Below, one piece after another: positions 58,740-64,000 of a stretch of DNA of 64,000 nt; position 1 is the first letter of the stretch, and each line of letters starts with the position of its first letter. A program made the translations under genes and the position numbers. Source of the stretch: Candidatus Rokuibacteriota bacterium (lineage in GTDB: Bacteria; Methylomirabilota; Methylomirabilia; Rokubacteriales; CSP1-6); contig JAHFDN010000001.1 of NCBI GenBank assembly GCA_023248995.1, forward strand, positions 124,001 through 188,000. The letters run 5' to 3'. The notes beneath the pieces were generated by a model. That model searched no databases. It was not told the origin of the DNA and saw only the letters and a list, made by a program, of their open reading frames with translations.

Positions 58740-58936
58740 GGCTGGACCGCTTCTGCAACAACCCGGCGTGCGAGATGTGCGACGTGCTCCTCTCGCTTCA
58801 CCAGGTTCTGAGAAAGGGAGGGCAGGAGGTGTGCCCGAAGTGCCTGGAGCCCCTGGTCGTCCGGCCCGCCCAGCCTTCCCTCCGCCTCAGGAAAACTCCT
58901 CCGCCGACCCATCATCTTCAGGAGAGTGTCGAATGA
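58736..58936 (+). CDS. small zinc-finger-like protein
   Basis: 66 residues from a GTG overlapping the previous stop. Cysteines at CNNPACEMC and VCPKC form a potential zinc knuckle. The C-terminus QPSLRLRKTPPPTHHLQ is disordered. Its stop overlaps the ATG of the phosphoribosyltransferase (ATGA), so three genes are chained. Function unknown; coupling suggests a real gene. Confidence 0.55.
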   Translation: MRLDRFCNNPACEMCDVLLSLHQVLRKGGQEVCPKCLEPLVVRPAQPSLRLRKTPPPTHHLQESVE

Positions 58937-59649
58937 CGCCACCCCCGAAAAGGCCGGACGCCGTGCTGGACGCCGAGGCGCGCGAGAAAATTCACCTGGA
59001 CATCCTCAAGCGCACGGGCGCCTATCACGCGAACGATCACATTCTCCTCCCCTCGGGCCAGCACACGGGGGAGTTCATAGAGAAGACCCTCGTCACCACC
59101 GAGCCGTCCTTCACCGAGGGGCTGGGCGCCGTCATCGCCAAGCACTTCGCCCAGTGGCCCATCGACGTCGTCCTCTCGACCGGGCCCGGGGCGCTCATCC
59201 TCTCCCACTGCGTCGCCCGGGCCCACCCCTCGCGCCCCGTCCTGGTCTACGCCAGCAAGGGGGTATCGGGAGGGAAGCGCAGGGTGACGCTCCCCGCCGA
59301 GTTCCACCGGCTGATCCGCCAGGGCACGAAGGTCCTTCTCGTGGAAGACCTGGTGAGCACCGGGACCACGCTGAAGCTCCTGATCCAGCTCGTGGAGCAC
59401 CACGGCGCCCAGGTCGTGGGGATCGGCGCCCTCTGGCGCCGCACGAAGAAGGCCGACGTGCGCGGCAAGCCCGTCTTCAGCCTCGTGAGCCGCGACTTTC
59501 CCGCCTACCCGCCCGACGCCTGCCCCCTCTGCAAGAAGGGCGTGCCGTTGAACGAGGAGTTCGTCAGACGGCGCCAGGCCCGCAGACCCTCTTCCAGCGA
59601 GGAGCAACGGGCGAAAGAAAACGCGCCGGGGAAGACCCCGGCGCGCTGA
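58933..59649 (+). CDS. orotate phosphoribosyltransferase-like phosphoribosyltransferase
   Basis: 238 residues, type I PRTase. The PRPP-binding motif is KVLLVEDLVSTGTTLKLLIQ. The N-terminal ILKRTGAYHANDHILLPSGQ is that of OPRTase (PyrE). The substrate-side residues of PyrE (lysine in the FKIRGE/YARK region) are replaced: here LVYASKGVSGGKRRVTLP. A C-terminal four-cysteine-type segment YPPDACPLCKKGVPLNEEF and a basic tail are extra. This is one of the PyrE homologues with unclear substrate, not a confident pyrE. A hairpin covers its last codons. Confidence 0.85.
   Translation: MTPPPKRPDAVLDAEAREKIHLDILKRTGAYHANDHILLPSGQHTGEFIEKTLVTTEPSFTEGLGAVIAKHFAQWPIDVVLSTGPGALILSHCVARAHPSRPVLVYASKGVSGGKRRVTLPAEFHRLIRQGTKVLLVEDLVSTGTTLKLLIQLVEHHGAQVVGIGALWRRTKKADVRGKPVFSLVSRDFPAYPPDACPLCKKGVPLNEEFVRRRQARRPSSSEEQRAKENAPGKTPAR
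59622..59645 (+). terminator. perfect hairpin over the phosphoribosyltransferase 3' end
   Basis: CGCGCCGGGG (59622-59631), loop AAGA, CCCCGGCGCG (59636-59645): a 10-bp GC stem lying in the last codons of the gene. No T-run follows, so termination efficiency is uncertain; it also faces the convergent radical SAM gene. Confidence 0.55.
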
Positions 59650-59673
59650 CAAGCTCGGCGTCAGGACGGCGGC

Positions 59674-61503
59674 TCAGGCCGCTTCCCACAACCCCTCGGT
59701 CACCCCCGCCTTCCGGTAGGCCAGCCGGATCCTGTCCAGGTTGTTCGTCACCAGGAGGCCGATCTTGGCAAAGGGCTCGAAGATCGGTCCCTGGTCCCCC
59801 AGGAGGGGGAAGGAAACCTTGGGCAGCTTGCCGAATCGCGCCTGGAGTGTGTCAACGGCGGCCGCCAGCTGGGCGTAGAACTCTTCCTTGCCCTGCTCGG
59901 CGCGCTTGACAATCGGCATGACCAGACAGTCCACAGACTCCTTCGCCCGCGCCAGGGCGTCCTCGGCCGAGGCGTGGAGCCGCTCGGCGAGCGGCACCAC
60001 CTTCACCCCGAGCTCCGTCAGGAACGTCTGGAGGAGCTGCCCAACCTTGTCCTTCAGGAGCACCTCCGGGATCCCGACCCGCTGTGGCGCGCGCCCGCCG
60101 ATGGCCGGCGCGTCGCTGTAGAGCCGGTCCCTGAGCCACTGGACGTGGGCGCGGTTCTCCTCGTCCTTCCACCAGTCCCGGATCATCTTCTTCCCCCAGT
60201 ACCGGATGGTCGCGTAGTAGACGTCACCCTTGAGGAGGCGCCGGGTGATCCCGCCCCACGAGTAGAACTTCTGCATCGCCTTGATCGCCCCCATCTGGAG
60301 CTCGTACGGGGAGATCCGCCGCGGCTGGTGGACGACGTGGTGGCCGTCGTAGAGCGACCAGTTGTCGTTGATGACGTATTTGCTCCCCTTGGCGTAGATG
60401 GTGTCCCAGTCGGGGGAGCCCGGGATCGGGGTCAGGATCATGAACTGGATCGAATCAATGTCGTGTTTCTTGGCGAAAGTCGCGGTGGCGTCCAATGTCT
60501 CCAGGTCATCCTCGTCGGAGCCCACCACGAACATCCCGTGGATCTTGATCCCGTGGGTGTGGAAGCGCTCGATGGAGCGCTCGATCTTGGCCAGGTCCTG
60601 CTTTTTCTGGAAGAGCTTGAGCGTCCGCGGGTTGATGGACTCGAACCCGACGTAGACGTTGAAGCAGTTGGAGTCCCGCATCAGCTGGAGCAGCTCCGGG
60701 TCGTCCACCGTCTCGGTGCGGACCTGGGCGCCCCACATCGGCGTGAGCCGAGCCTCGATCATCCGGCCCAGGAGCTCCTTCACCCGCTTCTTGTTCGCCG
60801 TGAAGATGTCGTCGGCGAAGAAGGTATAGAGGTCGTCCCGGTGGATCCGGAGCTCTTCCAGGACCCGGTCCAGCGAGTGGGTCCGGAAGGCATGGCCGTA
60901 CATCCCCGGAACCGAGCAGAAGGTGCAGGAGAACGGGCACCCGCGCGAGGTGGCGATGGACACGACCCCGCCCGGCTTCCAGCCGGTGATGAGCCCGTAG
61001 TCGGGGATGGGATTCACATCCAGGTTGGGAATCTTGGGCCGCTCCGTGTTGTGGATCGTCTTGCCGTCCTTCAAAAAGGACAGGTTCTGGATCTTCTCGA
61101 AGCCTTCCCCGGACTGGATGGCGTCGACCAGCTCCTGGAAAGCGAACTCCCCCTCCCCCTTGACGACGTAGTCGGCGTGCCCGAGCGCCTCATCGGGCAG
61201 GAAGGTGACGTGCGTCCCGCCCATGACCGCGACGATCCCGGCCTCCCGGACCTTGTCCGCCAGGCGGTAGGACTGAGGCGCCGTCGAGGTGATGGCGGAG
61301 ATCGCGACCAAGTCAGCGCTCATCACCTCCGCCATATCAATCGGATGAATGTCCTCGATGTAAACCCGCACGTCGTACCCCTTGTTGCGCATGATCGTCC
61401 CGAGCAGGACGGACCCGAGGCGGGGGATCGCGACGCGGGTGTAGACGTGCAGGTGCGTGGACTTGGGTTCAACGAAGACGAGTTTTTTGAGCTGTCGGCG
61501 CAT
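59674..61503 (-). CDS. cobalamin-binding radical SAM protein
   Basis: 609 residues. An N-terminal B12-binding domain lies at about 5-135 (VLLGTIMRNKGYDVRVYIED, AVMGGTHVTFLPDEAL). The radical SAM core at about 185-400 has the cluster motif SRGCPFSCTFCSVPGMYG and FADDIFTANKKRV, ending ILTPIPGSPDWDT. The C-terminal ~150 residues have no recognised domain (KVVPLAERLHASAEDALARA). The group resembles BchE and the hopanoid enzymes HpnJ/HpnP; I cannot assign a product. The ATG at 61503 has GGGAGGGCACTTG upstream and a nearby promoter. Confidence 0.88.
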   Translation of the reverse strand: MRRQLKKLVFVEPKSTHLHVYTRVAIPRLGSVLLGTIMRNKGYDVRVYIEDIHPIDMAEVMSADLVAISAITSTAPQSYRLADKVREAGIVAVMGGTHVTFLPDEALGHADYVVKGEGEFAFQELVDAIQSGEGFEKIQNLSFLKDGKTIHNTERPKIPNLDVNPIPDYGLITGWKPGGVVSIATSRGCPFSCTFCSVPGMYGHAFRTHSLDRVLEELRIHRDDLYTFFADDIFTANKKRVKELLGRMIEARLTPMWGAQVRTETVDDPELLQLMRDSNCFNVYVGFESINPRTLKLFQKKQDLAKIERSIERFHTHGIKIHGMFVVGSDEDDLETLDATATFAKKHDIDSIQFMILTPIPGSPDWDTIYAKGSKYVINDNWSLYDGHHVVHQPRRISPYELQMGAIKAMQKFYSWGGITRRLLKGDVYYATIRYWGKKMIRDWWKDEENRAHVQWLRDRLYSDAPAIGGRAPQRVGIPEVLLKDKVGQLLQTFLTELGVKVVPLAERLHASAEDALARAKESVDCLVMPIVKRAEQGKEEFYAQLAAAVDTLQARFGKLPKVSFPLLGDQGPIFEPFAKIGLLVTNNLDRIRLAYRKAGVTEGLWEAA

Positions 61504-61551
61504 CAAGTGCCCTCCCACTGGAGGTGGCATGCACGGCGGCAAAGTTGGCCT

Positions 61552-61581
61552 ACCTTACCACCCCCCCGCGGGGGTTGTCAA
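61552..61581 (-). promoter_or_regulatory. promoter of the radical SAM gene
   Basis: Minus strand TTGACA (61576-61581) and TAAGGT (61552-61557) with an 18-base spacer made almost entirely of ACCCCCGCGGGGGGGTGG, a self-complementary run, between them. The start is expected near 61545, giving a leader of about 42 bases. Confidence 0.55.
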
Positions 61582-61613
61582 TGGGCGCGTCTCCCCCCCA
61601 TCTTGGGGGTCTC

Positions 61614-61644
61614 ACGGGGGTGTCCCCCCGTATTTTGTATTTTT
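61614..61644 (+). terminator. terminator-like hairpin upstream of the 11-codon ORF
   Basis: ACGGGGG (61614-61620) pairs with CCCCCGT (61625-61631) and is followed by ATTTTGTATTTTT. It has the form of a plus-strand rho-independent terminator, although no plus-strand gene ends here; it may insulate the small unit downstream. Confidence 0.5.
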
Positions 61645-61648
61645 CCTC

Positions 61649-61677
61649 TTGACACGTCCTCCCCCCTTCTCTACGAT
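61649..61677 (+). promoter_or_regulatory. sigma70 promoter of the small unit
   Basis: TTGACA (61649-61654), 17-base spacer, TACGAT (61672-61677). A leader of about 75 bases follows, folding with CGGATC (61699-61704) paired to GATCCG (61730-61735) around CTCGGGCGCGCGCGAG. Confidence 0.55.
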
Positions 61678-61758
61678 CCGGCTATACCACCTCGGCAGCG
61701 GATCTCGGGCGCGCGCGAGCCTGAGAGCCGATCCGAAGGTCCGGAGGGAGGTGACAGG

Positions 61759-61794
61759 GTGGCCAAAAAGAAGAAGGCCAAGAAGAAGAAGTAA
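61759..61794 (+). CDS. 11-residue lysine-rich peptide (candidate)
   Basis: GTG start, codes MAKKKKAKKKK. The GGAGGT at 61747-61752 lies exactly 6 bases before the GTG and is part of a long GGAGGGAGGTGA. A promoter lies upstream and two hairpins follow the stop at once (AGCGCC-N5-GGCGCT 61794-61810, then 61811-61841). All signals of an expressed gene are present for a peptide with nine lysines, which might bind DNA, RNA or ribosomes. Alternatively the reading frame is a leader peptide or accidental within a small RNA. Confidence 0.45.
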   Translation: MAKKKKAKKKK

Positions 61795-61810
61795 GCGCCC
61801 CGATGGCGCT

Positions 61811-61841
61811 CGGCCCTGTCGGCCCCATCCCGGCAGGGCCG
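61811..61841. terminator. bidirectional hairpin between the small unit and nrdR
   Basis: CGGCCCTGTCGG (61811-61822) and CCGGCAGGGCCG (61830-61841) pair over 12 bp with one G-U. No clear T-run on either side, but the position suits the ends of both convergent transcripts. Confidence 0.6.
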
Positions 61842-61853
61842 CACTATCTGCGG

Positions 61854-62375
61854 TTACTTGGAGCTTTTGACGGCGGGCTTGGCGGCCACGGGCATGGGCT
61901 TCGGTGGGACCTTCGGCTTCTCCCCTTCCTTCAGGAGCCCCTTCACCTCGTCCATGAACTGCGCGATGTCCTTGAACTGCCGGTACACGGAGGCGAAGCG
62001 AACGTAGGCAACCTGGTCCAGCTTCTGGAGGTGCTCCATCACGAGGTCGCCCAGCTCCAGGCTCGAGATCTCCTTCTCGGCCCGGTCGTGGAGGCGCGCC
62101 TCGATGTCCGCCACCACGTCGTCCACGGCCTGGACCCCCACCGAGCGCTTCTCGCAAGCCTTGAGGATGGAGGAGCGGAGCTTCTGTCGGTCGAACGGCT
62201 CCCGCCGCCCATCCCGCTTGACCACCATGGGGAGCACGTCCTCAATGTACTCGTAGGTCGTGTAGCGGCGGCGGCACTTGAGGCATTCCCGGCGCCGGCG
62301 GATGAACTCGCCGTCCCGCCCCACGCGCGAGTCCACCACCCGGTCCTCCGAATGCCCGCAGAACGGGCACTTCAT
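61854..62375 (-). CDS. nrdR: transcriptional repressor NrdR
   Basis: 173 residues. Zinc ribbon [20 protein letters not shown] with [17 protein letters not shown], then the ATP-cone: [20 protein letters not shown] and [11 protein letters not shown]. NrdR represses ribonucleotide reductase genes when bound to dATP/ATP. The C-terminal 30 residues are an extra Lys/Pro/Ala tail. It overlaps glyA by ATGA. Confidence 0.97.
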   Translation of the reverse strand: MKCPFCGHSEDRVVDSRVGRDGEFIRRRRECLKCRRRYTTYEYIEDVLPMVVKRDGRREPFDRQKLRSSILKACEKRSVGVQAVDDVVADIEARLHDRAEKEISSLELGDLVMEHLQKLDQVAYVRFASVYRQFKDIAQFMDEVKGLLKEGEKPKVPPKPMPVAAKPAVKSSK

Positions 62376-63619
62376 CTGAGCCTCTCCGGGTAGAGGGGGA
62401 AGCGCGACGTGAGCTCGTGGACCTCGACCCGCACCGCCGCCTCGACCGAGGCGTTTCCCAGATTCGCCAGCACCCGATCGATCAGCGCGGCGATCTGGAC
62501 CATCTCGGGCTCCTTCATCCCCCGGGTCGTCACGGCCGGCGTGCCGATGCGAACCCCGCTGGTCACCATAGGGCTTCGCGTCTCGAAGGGGATCGTGTTC
62601 TTGTTCACGGTGATCCAGGCCCGATCCAGCGCCTCCTGCGCCTCCTTCCCCGTGATCCCCCGGCTCGTCAGATCCACCAGCATGAGGTGGGTGTCGGTCC
62701 CGTTGGACACGAGCCGGTACTCCCGGCCCATGAGCGCTTCAGCCAGGACCCGGGCGTTCTTCACGATCTGGTGCTGGTAGGCCCGCCACTCGGGCGTCAG
62801 CGCCTCCTTCAGGGCGACCGCCTTGGCCGCGATGATGTGCATCAGGGGGCCGCCCTGCACCCCCGGCATCACGATCTTGTCGAGAGCCTGGGCGCGGGCG
62901 GTCCGGCACATGACCATGCCGCCGCGCGGGCCGCGGAGCGTCTTGTGGGTCGTGGTGGTGGTGAAGTCGGCGTAGGGGATCGGCGAGGGGTGAAGGCCGG
63001 CGGCCACGAGCCCCGCCGGGTGAGCGATGTCGGCCATCAGCGCCGCCCCCGCCTCATCGGCGATCTCTCTGAACGCCTTGAAGTCGATGGCGCGTGGGAA
63101 GGCCGACCCCCCTGCGATGATCAGCTTGGGTCGGTGCTCACGGGCCAGATCGCGGATCTGGTCGAAATCGATCAGCTCGGTGTCCTTGCGGACGCCGTAG
63201 GGAATGATCTTGTAAAACTTCCCGGAGAAGTTGACAGGGCTCCCCATGGTGAGGTGGCCGCCGTGGGAGAGGTTCGGCCCCAGGACCGTGTCTCCCGGCT
63301 GAAGCAGGGCGAAGTAGACCGCCATGTTGGCCTGGGAGCCCGAGTGCGGCTGGACGTTGGCGTGCTCGCACCCGAAGAGCTCCTTCGCGCGCGCGATGGC
63401 CAGCTCCTCGGCGATGTCCACCACCTCGCAGCCGCCGTAGTAGCGCCGGCCCGGGTAGCCCTCGGCGTACTTGTTGGTCATGACCGAGCCCATCGCCTCC
63501 AGCACCGCCTCGGAGACGAAGTTCTCGGAGGCGATCAGCTCGAGGTTGCGCGCCTGGCGCTCGGTCTCCGCGCGCAGGGCCTTGGCGATGTCCGGGTCCA
63601 CCTGATCAAGCCGACCCAT
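62372..63619 (-). CDS. glyA: serine hydroxymethyltransferase
   Basis: 415 residues, converts serine + tetrahydrofolate to glycine + methylene-THF. PLP lysine motif [17 protein letters not shown]. Other marks: [20 protein letters not shown] at the start, [35 protein letters not shown] and [19 protein letters not shown]. Full length. Its start overlaps rpiB by 14 bases; order rpiB-glyA-nrdR is common in many bacteria. Confidence 0.98.
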   Translation of the reverse strand: MGRLDQVDPDIAKALRAETERQARNLELIASENFVSEAVLEAMGSVMTNKYAEGYPGRRYYGGCEVVDIAEELAIARAKELFGCEHANVQPHSGSQANMAVYFALLQPGDTVLGPNLSHGGHLTMGSPVNFSGKFYKIIPYGVRKDTELIDFDQIRDLAREHRPKLIIAGGSAFPRAIDFKAFREIADEAGAALMADIAHPAGLVAAGLHPSPIPYADFTTTTTHKTLRGPRGGMVMCRTARAQALDKIVMPGVQGGPLMHIIAAKAVALKEALTPEWRAYQHQIVKNARVLAEALMGREYRLVSNGTDTHLMLVDLTSRGITGKEAQEALDRAWITVNKNTIPFETRSPMVTSGVRIGTPAVTTRGMKEPEMVQIAALIDRVLANLGNASVEAAVRVEVHELTSRFPLYPERLR

Positions 63620-64000
63620 GGAAGTCCTCTTCCTTTCCCTGCAGGTAGCGCCGCTCGATCTGGACGATCTTGCCGATGCGCCGCTCGTGGCGACCGCCGG
63701 CGAAGGCGGTGACGAGCCACATCTGGAGGATCTCCAGCCCCAGCTCCCCGTCCATCAGTCGCCCGCCGAGGGTCAACACGTTGGCGTCGTTGTGCTCCCG
63801 GCTCATCCGGGCGGTAAACGGGTCCGAGCAGAGGGCCGCCCGCACGCCCGGGACCTTGTTGGCGCTCATCGCCATGCCGATCCCGGTGCCGCAGACTAGA
63901 ACGCCACGCTCAGCCTTGCCTGACGCCACGGATTCAGCCACCTGGAGCGCGTAGTCCGGGTAGTCAACGGATTCGGTGGAGTGGGTGCCGAAATCCAGGA
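63606..64000 (-). CDS. rpiB: ribose 5-phosphate isomerase B, C-terminal part (runs off window)
   Basis: About 131 residues seen to the window edge. The active-site cysteine motif is [20 protein letters not shown], and the rest reads [18 protein letters not shown] with the His-Asp pair and [15 protein letters not shown]. The frame continues upstream without a start ([20 protein letters not shown]). RpiB interconverts ribose and ribulose 5-phosphates. Confidence 0.96.
   Translation of the reverse strand, partial: LDFGTHSTESVDYPDYALQVAESVASGKAERGVLVCGTGIGMAMSANKVPGVRAALCSDPFTARMSREHNDANVLTLGGRLMDGELGLEILQMWLVTAFAGGRHERRIGKIVQIERRYLQGKEEDFHGSA

Larger units (their letters stand above)
61504..61853. 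other. 350-base intergenic region rich in hairpins
   Basis: Between the radical SAM start and nrdR stop. It holds a minus-strand promoter for the radical SAM gene, G/C-run hairpins (CCCCCGCGGGGG near 61563-61574, CCCCCCC-ATCTT-GGGGG near 61593-61609), a terminator-like hairpin, a plus-strand promoter, an 11-codon ORF and two further hairpins. These are listed separately; nothing else was found. Confidence 0.7.

Noticed and set aside
1-64000. CRISPR arrays, tRNA or rRNA genes, insertion sequences and attachment sites
   Set aside because: Looked for regular repeats, CCA-ended cloverleafs, transposase motifs and flanking repeats; none seen.

Overview
This window is a gene-dense stretch (about 70 genes in 64 kb) of a bacterial chromosome, roughly two-thirds G+C. 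Many genes overlap by the 4 bases ATGA or GTGA, and the gaps are short. No rRNA, tRNA, phage, insertion sequence or CRISPR was seen. The gene mix suggests an uncultured soil or sediment lineage of the Rokubacteria / NC10 (Methylomirabilota) type: tripartite carboxylate transporters, many class III CoA-transferases, DUF1501/DUF1800 proteins, a ferredoxin-linked 2-oxoacid oxidoreductase, an ETF:quinone-type Fe-S oxidoreductase and a class III PHA synthase. That placement is inference, because no marker gene decides it.

Layout. 1-11.3 kb (minus strand): a 2-oxoacid:ferredoxin oxidoreductase operon (gamma-delta fusion, alpha, beta) ends in a strong terminator. It is followed by a TctCBA carboxylate uptake system, a TerC-like membrane protein, a GntR/FadR regulator, pyruvate phosphate dikinase and a partial DapA-family lyase. 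The alpha subunit carries the active-site residues I recall for oxalate oxidoreductase, so this may be an oxalate (or related dicarboxylate) oxidation locus rather than a pyruvate one. 11.4-15.6 kb: vitamin B6 synthesis (pdxS, pdxT) with a MocR/PdxR-type regulator and a SIS-domain protein. 15.6-19 kb (plus): a caspase/CHAT-like orphan in line with an ABC exporter. 19-21.6 kb (minus): an Smr protein, a stand-alone PCP-reductase-like domain, and an amidase with a tiny GatC/AtzG-like partner. 21.7-28.9 kb (plus): a lipoprotein, an aldehyde dehydrogenase, a [2Fe-2S]-ASKHA corrinoid-activator-like protein, a UroD-family methyltransferase-like protein, a SAM methyltransferase, an EamA permease, a VOC protein and QueF.

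28.9-47 kb is mostly acyl-CoA and storage metabolism: a DUF1501/DUF1800 pair, a zinc alcohol dehydrogenase, an SDR, an acyl-CoA synthetase, and a nearly complete PHA cluster (phasin, PhaR, PhaB-like reductase, MaoC/PhaJ-like hydratase, PhaE, PhaC; no thiolase). With these are three CaiB/BaiF CoA-transferases, an SCP2 protein, an enoyl-CoA hydratase, a TetR regulator with a clear candidate operator, and a threonine dehydratase-like enzyme. 47-64 kb holds a lipoprotein SppA, a NUDIX hydrolase, a hydratase/decarboxylase, Sir2, a patatin, an MFS carrier, an EMO-like Fe-S oxidoreductase, MeaB, RimI, TsaB, an AMIN-domain protein, a phosphoribosyltransferase, a B12-radical SAM protein, NrdR, GlyA and a partial RpiB.

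Non-coding signals stand out in several places: the oxidoreductase promoter with a GGTCTGACC site on the expected start point; several promoters so close to the ATG that the mRNAs are probably leaderless; a folded 149-base intergenic element at 48391-48539; and a self-contained transcription unit at 61649-61841 that encodes only an 11-residue lysine-rich peptide.
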